A stretch of 64,000 nucleotides of DNA from assembly GCF_003226565.1 (NCBI RefSeq), contig NZ_QKOE01000007.1, positions 62,001 to 126,000 on the forward strand. The letters are read 5' to 3'. A program made the translations under genes and the position numbers. The DNA is from Parazoarcus communis SWub3 = DSM 12120 (GTDB lineage Bacteria; Pseudomonadota; Gammaproteobacteria; Burkholderiales; Rhodocyclaceae). Of the stretch, positions 1 through 8,253 are shown piece after piece (position 1 is the stretch's first letter; every line of letters begins with the position of its first letter). The notes below the pieces were generated by a model that did no database searches, had not been told where the DNA came from, and was given only the letters and a program-made list of their open reading frames with translations.

Positions 1-69
1 GATGATGCGGCCAAGGTCTACTACGATGCCGGGGGCAGTGGAACTGGAAGGCACGCAAGATGCTGGTGA
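1..69 (+). CDS. possible 3' end of an unidentified CDS (partial)
   Basis: Frame 1 is open from the window edge to a TGA at 67-69 and would encode about 22 C-terminal residues (DDAAKVYYDAGG at the start, RHARCW at the end). A stem-loop and a convergent gene follow directly, which is where a gene end would be expected. The piece is too short to identify a family, and it could be chance. Confidence 0.3.
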   Translation, partial: DDAAKVYYDAGGSGTGRHARCW

Positions 70-103
70 GCCCAGCCTGTTGTGCTCCGCGCCAAGCTTG
101 ATT

Positions 104-129
104 GCGAAGCGCGGCCAACCACGCTTCGC
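104..129. terminator. stem-loop between convergent gene ends
   Basis: A perfect 8-bp inverted repeat, GCGAAGCG (104-111) and CGCTTCGC (122-129), flanks a 10-nt loop. It sits just beyond the stop of the minus-strand SIMPL gene and after the possible plus-strand gene end. No T-run follows on either side, so it is at best a weak bidirectional terminator. Confidence 0.35.
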
Positions 130-141
130 TATGGGGCAGAA

Positions 142-849
142 TCAGTCCAGCAACTCAATGCTGCCGCTGACATTGACCGAAATGGTGCTGTCGCCGCCTT
201 CGAGCGGAGCGGGTGCAGCCTCTGCCATCATCGGGGCGGCGCGCATCTTGGCGTAGATGGGCATCTGGTGACCGGATTCGGAGATGGCAATCCGGTGAAT
301 GCGATAGCGCTTACCCATGGCCTGGGAGATCAGTGCAGCGCGCTGCTCGAAAACGCGGATGGCGTCGACGGTGGCCTCATCAGCCGCCTTGCGGCGGGTC
401 TCCGGTGCGGGTTGCATCGAGATCTGTGATACCGCAAGCGTGTTCTGCAGGGTGCCGATCAGTTCGGAAATGGCCGCGCTGTCACGGCTTTCGATCTGGA
501 TTTCCGAGCGCATGCGCCAGGCTTCGATTTTGCCGCCGCTCTTGCCATAGACTGGCCATGTGGAGGTGCCGGCCGACTGGGTCTTGATGGAAGTGTAGCC
601 TCGTGCGGTTTCCAGCGCGGTTGCGATGCTGCGGTTGACCTGTCTGGCGATGGCAGCGTTGTCGCTGCCCGAGGCCTCAACGTACAGGCGGGCCACGACC
701 AGATCGTTGGGAGCGGGGCGGCTGGCTTCGGCGGACAGTTCGGCGGTCGGAAACGTTGGGTGGGTCTCATGGGCCATCGCAGCGGGGGCGGCCATTGCGC
801 TGAGACTGATGGCGAGCAGGCTGGTCTGCATGAGGCGGGGAAGACGCAT
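142..849 (-). CDS. SIMPL-domain (DUF541) periplasmic protein
   Basis: This 235-residue protein begins with a signal peptide (MRLPRLMQTS, hydrophobic core, AMA at residues 24-26 followed by HETHP). It continues with the pattern typical of the SIMPL/DUF541 family of secreted proteins: an early conserved strand with VARLYVEASG, a central helix with KIEAWRMRSEIQIES, and a late conserved segment ending in STISVNVSGSIELLD. SIMPL proteins form oligomers in the periplasm, and some have been linked to oxidative-stress resistance, but their biochemical role is not settled. The ATG at 849 is preferred over an in-frame start 42 bases upstream because GGAG precedes it by six bases. No operon partner is visible. 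Confidence 0.75.
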   Translation of the reverse strand: MRLPRLMQTSLLAISLSAMAAPAAMAHETHPTFPTAELSAEASRPAPNDLVVARLYVEASGSDNAAIARQVNRSIATALETARGYTSIKTQSAGTSTWPVYGKSGGKIEAWRMRSEIQIESRDSAAISELIGTLQNTLAVSQISMQPAPETRRKAADEATVDAIRVFEQRAALISQAMGKRYRIHRIAISESGHQMPIYAKMRAAPMMAEAAPAPLEGGDSTISVNVSGSIELLD

Positions 850-1017
850 GGTGGCTCCGGTTGAAGTGCAGGTGTGGGATATATACCGCATTGCCGCGCG
901 TGATTGCGGATGAAGGTGTAATGGGCTGTGACGCGCTTGCCCGCGGTGATGCCCGCCGGCAAGACGATGGTGCGCCGTTGCAGCATTCAGGTAAACAATG
1001 AGTCGGATCTGGATGTG

Positions 1018-1944
1018 ATGATTTCACAGCGCGTGCTTGGCGCGTTCTACGTTGGGTTGTCCGCGACGTGTTTTGGCGCGATGGCGATCTTTGCGCGTTA
1101 TGCCTATGCCGGTGGAGCGGAGGCGCTCGCGGTGCTGTTCGTCCGTTTCGCGCTTGCTGCGGGTGTGATGATCGTGATCATGAACCGGCGCCAGATCCGC
1201 TGGCCGCGTGGGCGCGCCTTGATCATCCTGTCGCTGATGGGCGGTGTCGGGTATGTCGGCCAGTCATTCAGTTTCTTCAGTGCGCTCAACCATGCTTCAG
1301 CCGGTCTGGTGGCCTTGCTGCTGTATCTCTATCCCTTCATCGTCATCGTGATCGAGACGGTGTTCATGCGTCGTAAGCTGACGCGGCAGCGCCTCGTTGC
1401 CGTGCTGCTGGCCTTGAGTGGAACCGCCCTGATTCTGGGGCAGGGCTTGACGGGGCAGCCGCTGGGGGTCTTGCTTGGTGTGGCAGCTGCGCTGATCTAT
1501 TCGGTGTACATCGTTGTCGGCGCTCAGGTGCTGGACAAGGAGGACCCACTGGCCGCCGCAACCGTGGTGATGTGTTCTGCAGCGCTTGTGTTTGGCGTGA
1601 TCGCGCTGATCGTCAGGCCTGCCTATCCGGCAGATTTGAGCGCATGGTCGTGGATGGTGGCAATCGCCCTGGTTTCAACCGTGGTGGCGATGGTCAGCCT
1701 CTTTGCCGGACTCAAGCGTCTTGGTGCCGCAGATACTGCAACTTTGTCTACGCTCGAGCCGGTGGTCACCGTTGTTCTGGCGTCGGCATTTCTGGGGGAG
1801 TCCTTGCTGCCGCTGCAGGTCTTTGGCGGCATGCTGGTATTGGGCACTGTGGTGTGGCTGGCACGGAGCGCGCCGCGCCAGCCACCGGGTGATGCAGTGA
1901 CGGCTCAGGATGAGGCGTCGAGCGGACGCAACGCTGCTTCGTAA
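1018..1944 (+). CDS. DMT-family (EamA) membrane transporter
   Basis: A 308-residue integral membrane protein with ten predicted hydrophobic segments arranged as two EamA repeats (roughly residues 8-140 and 150-285). Typical motifs are the opening GAFYVGLSATCFGAMAIFAR and the second-half GLKRLGAADTATLSTLEPVV, which matches the conserved end of EamA domains (A..A..L..LEPV). Members export metabolites or amino acids across the inner membrane; the substrate cannot be told from sequence. The start at 1018 is chosen because the hydrophobic domain begins there; the upstream in-frame extension looks unlike protein of this family. The 3' end overlaps the convergent gamma-carbonic-anhydrase gene by 40 bp. 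Confidence 0.85.
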   Translation: MISQRVLGAFYVGLSATCFGAMAIFARYAYAGGAEALAVLFVRFALAAGVMIVIMNRRQIRWPRGRALIILSLMGGVGYVGQSFSFFSALNHASAGLVALLLYLYPFIVIVIETVFMRRKLTRQRLVAVLLALSGTALILGQGLTGQPLGVLLGVAAALIYSVYIVVGAQVLDKEDPLAAATVVMCSAALVFGVIALIVRPAYPADLSAWSWMVAIALVSTVVAMVSLFAGLKRLGAADTATLSTLEPVVTVVLASAFLGESLLPLQVFGGMLVLGTVVWLARSAPRQPPGDAVTAQDEASSGRNAAS

Positions 1945-2438
1945 AGGCGGGCGTTGTCGACGTAGTGACGAGCGTTGGCCTGAAGGCTGGCAATGTCGGC
2001 GTCCGTCAATTCGCGAATGACGCGCCCGGGGGACCCGACAACCAGGGAACGGTCGGGAATGACCTTGCCCTCGGGGATCAGGGCATTGGCGCCAATGATG
2101 CAATGCTTGCCGATCACCGCATTGTTGAGGACCACGGCGTTGATGCCGATCAGGCTGCCGTCGCCGATGGTGCAGCCGTGCAACATCACCATGTGGCCTA
2201 CGGTGACGTTGGCACCGATGGTCAGTGGTACGCCATCATCGTTGTGCAGGATCGAGCCGTCCTGAATGTTGGTGCCGTCACCGATCACGATCGGATCGTT
2301 GTCACCCCGGATCACGACGTTGTACCAGATGTTGACGTCGCGTCCGGTCTTGACCGAGCCGATCACCGTGGCGTTGTGGGCAATCCAGGTGCCTTCTCCC
2401 AATTGGGGCTCGCGTTCGCCCAAGGCATAAGTGCTCAT
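1905..2438 (-). CDS. gamma carbonic anhydrase family protein (YrdA-like)
   Basis: 177 residues forming a left-handed beta-helix of hexapeptide repeats (VIGSVKTG, VVIRGDND, IVIGDGTN, LTIGANVT). Three histidines sit where gamma-class enzymes bind metal: H65 in ILHND and H82 and H87 in GHMVMLHG. The family includes YrdA, PaaY and CaiE; some members are carbonic anhydrases, PaaY is a thioesterase, and many have no measured activity. Start ATG at 2438 is in the usual place for the family (MSTYALGE before the first repeat). The gene overlaps the convergent DMT gene by 40 bp. Function beyond the fold is inferred. Confidence 0.85.
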   Translation of the reverse strand: MSTYALGEREPQLGEGTWIAHNATVIGSVKTGRDVNIWYNVVIRGDNDPIVIGDGTNIQDGSILHNDDGVPLTIGANVTVGHMVMLHGCTIGDGSLIGINAVVLNNAVIGKHCIIGANALIPEGKVIPDRSLVVGSPGRVIRELTDADIASLQANARHYVDNARLYEAALRPLDASS

Positions 2439-2680
2439 TGCAGTTCTCGTTGTCTTGTCGTTGTGGTGTGCCGCTACGGCGATCCGATCATAGCAAGCGG
2501 TCGTGATGCCGTGGGCGAATGATCCACGATGTACCGCACTCATGGAAGAATTGTGAAAAAAGTGTGACGTACGGCTTGCGCTTGGCTAGAGGCCTAGGTA
2601 TAGTTCGCGCCCTGCGTTGGACGAGCACTTTCAGGTGCCTGTCAATTGGCCGGAAATTGGATCGACAACGTAAAAGAAGC

Positions 2681-2708
2681 TTGACAGTCTGCATGGATTG
2701 TCTAGAAT
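2681..2708 (+). promoter_or_regulatory. sigma-70 promoter of the tRNA-Arg pair
   Basis: A perfect -35 TTGACA (2681-2686) and a near-consensus -10 TAGAAT (2703-2708) are separated by 16 bp. The predicted start near 2715 lies about 15 bases before the first tRNA-Arg, as expected for a strong stable-RNA promoter. Confidence 0.85.
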
Positions 2709-2729
2709 GTCGGCTCTTTGCAGCACCAA

Positions 2730-2806
2730 GCGCCCGTAGCTCATCTGGATAGAGTACTTGGCTACGAACCAAGGGGTAGGAGGTTCGAATCCTTCCGGGC
2801 GCGCCA
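2730..2806 (+). tRNA. tRNA-Arg(ACG), copy 1
   Basis: A 77-nt cloverleaf with encoded CCA. The acceptor stem pairs GCGCCCG with CGGGCGC, with G as discriminator. The anticodon arm is CTTGG-CTACGAA-CCAAG, giving anticodon ACG (A34 is normally deaminated to inosine, so it reads CGN codons). The T arm has GGTTCGAATCC. It is transcribed from the promoter at 2681-2708 together with copy 2. Confidence 0.97.
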
Positions 2807-2856
2807 GTTTTCTGGTTTTGGCTGATGGTTGCTGTAAATGATGTGAGTAGCACCAA

Positions 2857-2933
2857 GCGCCCGTAGCTCATCTGGATAGAGTACTTGGCTACGAACCAAG
2901 GGGTAGGAGGTTCGAATCCTTCCGGGCGCGCCA
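2857..2933 (+). tRNA. tRNA-Arg(ACG), copy 2
   Basis: Base-for-base identical to copy 1, 50 bp downstream of it, and followed after 9 bp by a strong intrinsic terminator. The two form one transcription unit. Confidence 0.97.
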
Positions 2934-2942
2934 CGATACGGG

Positions 2943-2971
2943 AAAAAGCCTGGCTGATGCCAGGCTTTTTT
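2943..2971 (+). terminator. intrinsic terminator of the tRNA-Arg operon
   Basis: A stem formed by GCCTGGC and GCCAGGC around a TGAT loop, preceded by five A and followed by six T. It is also usable in the reverse direction for readthrough arriving from the minus strand. Confidence 0.9.
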
Positions 2972-3053
2972 CGTTAACGCTCCGGCATGTACTGGTTTTC
3001 GACGCCCTGCATGATCATGCTCTTGTGGTGTCCTGGCCTGCGCTGGTGGTGCG

Positions 3054-4265
3054 TCACAGTACCTGCTGACGTGCCAGCCATCTCAATCGCAACACGACAC
3101 CCATCAGTAGTGCAAGACAGGCTGCAATGGCGGTGCTCAGGCCGTACCATTTGCCCCAATCCCATGCGTACCCGGTCAGGCTGCCGATGAAGCTGGCGCC
3201 GAGGTAGTAGCAAGACAGATAGATCGCTGTCGCCAGACCGCGCTGCGCCTTGCCTCGGTGGGCGACCCAACTGCTGGAAATGGAGTGCGTTGCAAAAAAG
3301 CCGAAGGTGAAGATGCCAACTCCACCCAGCAATACCAGCAGGGTGTCCGACAGGGTCAAGGCCAGGCCGGTGGCCATGATCAGGACCATGATCCATTGCA
3401 CACGGTGGCGTCCGTGTCGATCGGCGAGCTGACCGGCCAGCGCGGATGCCCATGATCCGATCAGATAGAGCAGGAAGACTGCACCAACCGCGCTCTGGGA
3501 GAGCTGGAAGGGGTGATCAACGAGGCGGAATCCGAGGTAGTTGTACACGCTGATGAATGCGCCCATCGCCAGTAGCGAGGTTAGGAACAGCCAGGGAAGC
3601 GAGGTGTCTGCGAGTATGGTGCGGGTGTCGCCCGCGATGCGGTTGAGCGCGGCAGCTCGCGCCCGGAAATGGCGTGAGGAGGGTAGGGTGCGCCAGAACG
3701 CGATGGCGGCGGCCAGACCGAGCAGGCCGAGGACCAGCAGCGATATCCGCCAGCCGCCCAGGTCAGTCAGCAGGGCGGCGGCGATCCGACCGCTCATGCC
3801 GCCTAGCGCGTTGCCGGCGATATACAGGCCGATGGCCTTGCCTTGGGCGGCCGGGGCAACTTCTTCGCCAAGATAGGCCATTGCGGCGGCTGGCAGTCCG
3901 GCTAGGGTGGCGCCCAGCAAGGCGCGCAGGATCAATAGTTGATGGTAGTCGCTAACCATCACGCACAGGAGTGAGATGACTGCAGAGAGTGCCAGCGCCC
4001 ACTTCATGACCGGAACGCGACCCAGGCGATCGGACAGGATGCTGGCGGGAATCAGCATCAGGGCCAGCGCTGCGGTGCCGGCAGAAACGCTGAGACTGGC
4101 GTAGGCTGGGCTGATCTTGAAGGTGGTGGTCAGCAGTGGAAGCAGTGGCTGGGTGGAGTACAGCAGCGCGAAAGTGGCAAACCCGCCGATGAACATGGCG
4201 AAATTGGCCATGCGGTAGCGGGTGCTTCCGGCTTCGAGATAGTCTGGGGCGTTCGGGTCGGGCAT
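3054..4265 (-). CDS. MFS transporter, YnfM-like
   Basis: A 403-residue, 12-segment major facilitator. The loop between segments 2 and 3 carries the MFS signature (SILSDRLGRVPVM, residues about 77-89), and a second copy of the motif (LADRHGRHRVQ) occurs in the second half. A cytoplasmic loop after segment 6 (SSRHFRARAAALNR) divides the halves. The sequence and the divergent LysR neighbour recall the E. coli ynfM/ynfL pair, members of the arabinose-efflux-like branch of MFS exporters. The substrate is unknown. Start at 4265 leaves a short polar N-terminus (MPDPNAPDYLEAGSTRYR) before segment 1, usual for the family. Confidence 0.85.
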   Translation of the reverse strand: MPDPNAPDYLEAGSTRYRMANFAMFIGGFATFALLYSTQPLLPLLTTTFKISPAYASLSVSAGTAALALMLIPASILSDRLGRVPVMKWALALSAVISLLCVMVSDYHQLLILRALLGATLAGLPAAAMAYLGEEVAPAAQGKAIGLYIAGNALGGMSGRIAAALLTDLGGWRISLLVLGLLGLAAAIAFWRTLPSSRHFRARAAALNRIAGDTRTILADTSLPWLFLTSLLAMGAFISVYNYLGFRLVDHPFQLSQSAVGAVFLLYLIGSWASALAGQLADRHGRHRVQWIMVLIMATGLALTLSDTLLVLLGGVGIFTFGFFATHSISSSWVAHRGKAQRGLATAIYLSCYYLGASFIGSLTGYAWDWGKWYGLSTAIAACLALLMGVVLRLRWLARQQVL

Positions 4266-4325
4266 GGTGTATTGCTGTAGGCGGGGAAGCAGGGTTCGAT
4301 CTTAGGTTGATGTAATCCCTAGGGT

Positions 4326-4359
4326 CCAATATATTCAGATGCTTCGATTGATATATTGG
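4326..4359. promoter_or_regulatory. inverted repeat, probable LysR operator
   Basis: CCAATATAT (4326-4334) and ATATATTGG (4351-4359) form a perfect 9-bp inverted repeat in the 102-bp gap between the MFS and LysR genes; with mismatches the symmetry extends by several bases. Position and AT content fit a LysR-type binding site (T-N11-A class) controlling both divergent genes. Confidence 0.55.
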
Positions 4360-4367
4360 ATATATAT

Positions 4368-5273
4368 ATGGAGCTTCGGCACCTACGCTACTTTGTGACT
4401 GTTGCCGAAGAGCTCAACTTCACCCGCGCCGCGGCACGTCTGCATATCGGACAGCCGCCGCTGTCGATGCAGATCCGGGATCTCGAGGAGATGCTTGGGG
4501 CGCGCTTGTTCGAGCGCACGCGCCGCAAGGTGAGTCTGACTGATGCGGGTGTGCGTTTCCTTGCCCGCTCCCGACAGATATTGGCTGCGGTTGAAGAGGC
4601 TTCGGACGAGGTTCGCAAGGTGGCGCGTGGCGAGCTTGGCGAGTTGCGCATCGGCTTCACGTCTTCCTTGCCTTATGGAGGCGTGTTGCCAGAAGTGCTG
4701 CATGCCTACCGGCGTCGCTATCCAGATGTCCGGTTGCAGCTACGTGAGATGTTTTCGGTGGAGCAACTCGACGCACTTGAACGCGGCGCGCTTGATGTTG
4801 GCTTTGTGCGTTTTGGCGCGGCGCAGGCGCCGTCCGGCATCATGGTGAGGGAGATTGGCCGGGATCCGCTGCGTCTGGTATTCAGTGGGGCGCATCCTCT
4901 GGCGGCTTGCGGGGCGGTTTCCTTTGAGCAACTGCGCGAAGAGGCTTTCATCACCTTCCCGGATGATGCCGGCACCGGATTGCCGATGATCCTGCGCAAA
5001 CTCTGCGGTCAGGCGGGGTTTGAGCCCAGGGTTGTGCAGCTGGCGCGCGAAGCGACCACTCAGATCGGCCTGGTGGCCGCGGGGCTGGGTATTGCGCTAT
5101 TGCCCGCGCAACTTGAGTGTGTGCGGATTCCTGGTGTGCAGTATCTGCCGATTGCGGATGAAGGGGCTTTCTTTCCGCTCGCCTTGGCGCATCTCAGCGA
5201 TACGCCCAGTCCTTTGCTGGCAGGATTTCTTGCGGTGCTTGAGGAGGTGAGCCGTCATGCAGCTGACGGCTGA
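4368..5273 (+). CDS. LysR-family transcriptional regulator
   Basis: 301 residues. The N-terminal winged helix-turn-helix is textbook LysR (MELRHLRYFVTVAEELNFTR at residues 1-20, then AAARLHIGQPPLSMQIRDLE and LFERTRRKVSLTDAG). A linker helix leads to the periplasmic-binding-like effector domain starting near residue 90 (GELRIGFTSSLPYG). ATG 4368 is favoured over an in-frame TTG 12 bases upstream because MELRHLRYF is the standard family start. It is divergent from the MFS gene and most likely controls it, as YnfL is thought to do for YnfM. The effector is unknown. Confidence 0.9.
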   Translation: MELRHLRYFVTVAEELNFTRAAARLHIGQPPLSMQIRDLEEMLGARLFERTRRKVSLTDAGVRFLARSRQILAAVEEASDEVRKVARGELGELRIGFTSSLPYGGVLPEVLHAYRRRYPDVRLQLREMFSVEQLDALERGALDVGFVRFGAAQAPSGIMVREIGRDPLRLVFSGAHPLAACGAVSFEQLREEAFITFPDDAGTGLPMILRKLCGQAGFEPRVVQLAREATTQIGLVAAGLGIALLPAQLECVRIPGVQYLPIADEGAFFPLALAHLSDTPSPLLAGFLAVLEEVSRHAADG

Positions 5274-5326
5274 GTGGCGTATCCTTGGCGGTATCGAATT
5301 TATTGATCGTTACGCGAGGTGTGGTC

Positions 5327-5926
5327 ATGAAACAGCTGCAACGCGAGCTGCCGGGCTTGATGGCGGACTTTTCTTCCACTTGGGTGACGGCGTGCATGCA
5401 ACCCTGGACGATGTGGCAGGGCTGGGCGCAACTTTGGGGTGATCCGTGGCGGCAATGGCTGGATTCGGTGGCGTCCATGCCCAGCTCCTGGTTGCCTGCA
5501 CTGGCAGCTGATCGCAAGGCGCAGCCGCCGGCCATCGATTTCTTTCTACCGTGGCTGCCACGGGTCGAGGCTACGGTAACACCGATTGACGGGCATTCCA
5601 TCGAGGATGCGATGCGCATCATGTTGCGCGCGGCGCTGCCGGGGGTCGGCAATGGGGCGGAGGTGGTGCTGGTCGATGCCAAGGTGGCGCGCCAGAAAGC
5701 GCCGACGGGGAATGCGGTTGTTGAGGGTGAGGGCGCGGTGATCGAAACCCAGGTGGTTCCGACACCTATGGCGCCCGACAAGCCAGCGCCGGCACGCAAG
5801 CCGCGTGTGGCCAGAGCAGCGACGAAGCCTCAAGCTTCAGCGCCAGTCGTGGCGGTCAGCGAGCAGACGCCCCCCAAGCGGGTGCGCCGCAGCACCAAGA
5901 AGGCGCCGGATCTGCCGGAGGCGTGA
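5327..5926 (+). CDS. hypothetical protein with basic Ala/Pro/Lys-rich tail
   Basis: I do not recognise this 199-residue protein. The first 55 residues are tryptophan-rich and amphipathic (WVTACMQPWTMWQGWAQLWG, then WRQWLDSV). A middle part (about 60-125) looks globular. The last 70 residues are low-complexity Ala/Pro/Lys/Arg ending KKAPDLPEA and resemble the unstructured basic tails of DNA-binding or PHA-granule-associated proteins. That resemblance is only compositional. The start ATG at 5327 has GAGGTG eight bases upstream. It stands 53 bp after the LysR gene in the same direction. No signal peptide or membrane span is seen. Confidence 0.65.
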   Translation: MKQLQRELPGLMADFSSTWVTACMQPWTMWQGWAQLWGDPWRQWLDSVASMPSSWLPALAADRKAQPPAIDFFLPWLPRVEATVTPIDGHSIEDAMRIMLRAALPGVGNGAEVVLVDAKVARQKAPTGNAVVEGEGAVIETQVVPTPMAPDKPAPARKPRVARAATKPQASAPVVAVSEQTPPKRVRRSTKKAPDLPEA

Positions 5927-5980
5927 GCTGATGGGGGCCTGACTCGCGGAAATCGAGTCCGGCCGCTTCGGCTGCGTGAG

Positions 5981-6985
5981 TCAGGGTTTCGGGAAAAATC
6001 GCGTGGTCGCATCCGCCGGCAGGGGCATGCCGGTCGATTCGGCCCTTTGCAGTAGCTCCCAGTAGTATCGATACGACGCACGGTCGTGCAGGCGGCCTGC
6101 ATGCTGGATCGGCCCCCAGTTTGCGTCCTGGGCGCTGCTCAGGATCGCGTAGGCCTCCTCGACTTCGGAGAAGTCGGGCCGCATGGCCTCGATGATGGGC
6201 AGGATCTGGTTGGGGTGAATGCTCCACATGCGCAGGTAGCCGAATTCGCGCCGTGCGCGGGTGGCATCGTGGCGGATGACCGCGAGGTCCTTCAACTCGG
6301 TCGTGACGTTGTGGGACGGCACCACGCCATTGGCCAGCGCTGCCGCTGCGATTTCCGTCTTGGCTCGCACGATGAGTGGATGTTCGAACTGACCTGGGCT
6401 CTTCATCGCGGCGCCGGGAATGGCGCCATGGTGACCGGATACGAAGTCCATCAGGCCAAAATCGATCGACTCGACGCCGTCCAGGGCGGCAATGTCCCAC
6501 ACTTCACGCAGGGCGCCGTGGGTTTCGATCAATACATGCACCGGTAGCGGGCCTTGTATGCCAGCGTTGCGTTCGATGTCACGCAGCATCTTGATCTGGG
6601 TGGCGGTATCGGCTACCGAGCGCACCTTGGGGAGCGTGATGAAGGCCAGCCGGCTACCGGCACGTCTGACCAGGATCTCGAGGTCCTGCTGCCAGTGAGG
6701 GTGGGTGATGTCATGGATACGCGCGCCCATGCGGCCCTGGCGGTTGTCTGCGCTCATGACGTAGTGAGCGACCATCTCGGCATGTTCAGCCTCGGCGCCT
6801 GCCCGGGCGCCGTCTTCGCAGTCTCCTGTAAGATCGAAGACCGGGCCGAGCTCGTGCTGTAGTCCAAGTGCCTTGGCAATCAGCTTTTCAGAGCCCGCGT
6901 AGTGGTCAACTGCGGGCAGGATGGGGAAAGGTTTCTCTCCGGCGAACAGGACGTCGGCGGGATGGGTCTGAGGGCTGGCGGTCAT
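5981..6985 (-). CDS. HpcH/HpaI aldolase / citrate lyase beta family protein
   Basis: 334 residues with the TIM-barrel pattern of the citrate-lyase-beta/malyl-CoA-lyase family. Motifs include LTGDCEDGARAG near residue 55, the acyl-CoA-binding KVRSV segment, LIETHGALREVWDIA with the metal-binding glutamate, and SIDFGLMDFVSGHHG with the metal-binding aspartate. Such enzymes cleave or form CoA esters of malate-type acids, or are stand-alone aldolases; the exact substrate is not visible. ATG at 6985 is preceded by AGGA at the right spacing. The gene follows mdh on the same strand, but a strong terminator separates them, so it probably has its own promoter. A link to C4-acid metabolism is inference. 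Confidence 0.75.
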   Translation of the reverse strand: MTASPQTHPADVLFAGEKPFPILPAVDHYAGSEKLIAKALGLQHELGPVFDLTGDCEDGARAGAEAEHAEMVAHYVMSADNRQGRMGARIHDITHPHWQQDLEILVRRAGSRLAFITLPKVRSVADTATQIKMLRDIERNAGIQGPLPVHVLIETHGALREVWDIAALDGVESIDFGLMDFVSGHHGAIPGAAMKSPGQFEHPLIVRAKTEIAAAALANGVVPSHNVTTELKDLAVIRHDATRARREFGYLRMWSIHPNQILPIIEAMRPDFSEVEEAYAILSSAQDANWGPIQHAGRLHDRASYRYYWELLQRAESTGMPLPADATTRFFPKP

Positions 6986-7037
6986 GGCGTCATCCTGATT
7001 GCAATCGGGCGCAAGCATAACAGCCAGTCAGTCAACG

Positions 7038-7069
7038 AAAAAGGCGCGCAACCGGGGTTGCACGCCTTT
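7038..7069 (-). terminator. intrinsic terminator of mdh
   Basis: Read on the minus strand, GGCGTGCAA and TTGCGCGCC form a stem around CCCCGG, followed by five T. A second GC-rich hairpin (arms at 7082-7088 and 7096-7102) lies between it and the mdh stop. Confidence 0.85.
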
Positions 7070-7108
7070 GACTGGCCGCTACCGCCCCTTTTGCGGGGGC
7101 GGCTTGAA

Positions 7109-8101
7109 TCAGCCGAGCAGATCCTTCACGCCTTCGCGCTCTTCCAGCAGCTCATTCAGGGTGTGGGTCATGCGCTCACGCGAGAATTCGTCGATCTCCA
7201 GGCCCTGGACGATCTTGTACTCGCCGTTCTCGGTGGTGACCGGGAAGCCGTAGATGATGCCTTCGGGAATGCCGTAGGAGCCATCGGACGGGATGCCCAT
7301 GGTGACCCATTCGCCCTTCGAGCCCAGCACCCAGTCACGGATGTGGTCAATGGCGGCGTTGGCGGCCGAGGCGGCCGACGACAGGCCACGTGCTTCGATG
7401 ATGGCGGCGCCGCGCTTGCCAACGGTGGGCAGGAACACGTCGCGGTTCCAGGCTTCGTCGTTGATCAGGCCCTTGACGCCGTCGCCGTTCGAGGTGACGA
7501 AGCGGTAATCGGCGTACATGGTGGGGGAGTGGTTGCCCCACACCACCAGGTTTTTCAGGCTGGAAACTTCACGGCCGGACTTGGACGCCAGTTGCGACAG
7601 CGCACGGTTATGGTCCAGGCGCAGCATGCCGGTGAAGTTCTTGGCCGGCACGCGACCGAACTTCTGGGCCACTTCCTTGGCGATGTAGGCGTTGGTGTTG
7701 CAGGGGTTGCCAACCACCAGCACCTTGCAGTCCGGATCAGCGTACTGGCCGATCGCGGCGCCTTGCACGGTAAAGATCTTGGCGTTTTCGGTCAGCAGGT
7801 CCTTGCGTTCCATGCCGGGGCCGCGGGGGCGGGCGCCGACGAGCAGGGCAACCTTGGCATCCTTGAATGCGACGTTGGGGTCGTCGGTGGCGATCATGCC
7901 GGCCAGCAGCGGGAACGCGCAGTCTTCGAGCTCCATCATCACGCCCTTGACCGCCTTCTGTGCCTGAGGCAGGTCGAGCAGTTGCAGGATGACGGGCTGG
8001 TCTTTGCCCAGCATTTCGCCGCTGGCGATGCGGAACAGCAGGCTGTAACCGATCTGACCGGCTGCGCCGGTAACAGCGACGCGTACGGGGGCTTTGCTCA
8101 T
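7109..8101 (-). CDS. mdh: malate dehydrogenase
   Basis: 330 residues, the usual length of the Mdh type 2 group found in many proteobacteria. The NAD-binding motif is [19 protein letters not shown] (residues about 9-27). The mobile active-site loop holds the substrate arginines ([15 protein letters not shown]), a further arginine is in MLRLDHNRA, and the catalytic histidine is in [10 protein letters not shown]. It oxidises malate to oxaloacetate in the TCA cycle. GGGAG precedes the ATG at 8101. It is transcribed divergently from the gntR-sdh cluster and ends at its own terminator; the shared 223-bp upstream region contains a palindrome that may couple its expression to the GntR regulator. Confidence 0.97.
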   Translation of the reverse strand: MSKAPVRVAVTGAAGQIGYSLLFRIASGEMLGKDQPVILQLLDLPQAQKAVKGVMMELEDCAFPLLAGMIATDDPNVAFKDAKVALLVGARPRGPGMERKDLLTENAKIFTVQGAAIGQYADPDCKVLVVGNPCNTNAYIAKEVAQKFGRVPAKNFTGMLRLDHNRALSQLASKSGREVSSLKNLVVWGNHSPTMYADYRFVTSNGDGVKGLINDEAWNRDVFLPTVGKRGAAIIEARGLSSAASAANAAIDHIRDWVLGSKGEWVTMGIPSDGSYGIPEGIIYGFPVTTENGEYKIVQGLEIDEFSRERMTHTLNELLEEREGVKDLLG

Positions 8102-8253
8102 GTGATTACTCCCTCAAGACAAGACGATCTGGGTGATATGTTCGTGCTTCGGCGGTGCCGCCCGATAGTATGACAGGCCTTGCGGCCGTTGAGGATCAAG
8201 CAGTTTTTCCTAAGCATGCGGATGGTAGAAGCATCCATGAAGCCTGTCAAATC

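Larger units (their letters stand above)
2722..2933 (+). repeat. 85-bp tandem duplication carrying tRNA-Arg
   Basis: Positions 2722-2806 and 2849-2933 are identical over 85 bp: the whole 77-nt tRNA plus 8 bp upstream (AGCACCAA). The 42 bp between the units and the flanks beyond them are unrelated. This indicates a recent duplication or gene conversion of the tRNA gene. Confidence 0.9.

Noticed and set aside
2488-2934. Minus-strand reading frame over the two tRNA-Arg genes (148 codons)
   Set aside because: It is the antisense of two tRNA genes; the repeated peptide (RIRTSYPLVRSQVLYPDEL) is the well-known artefact of translating tRNA genes backwards.
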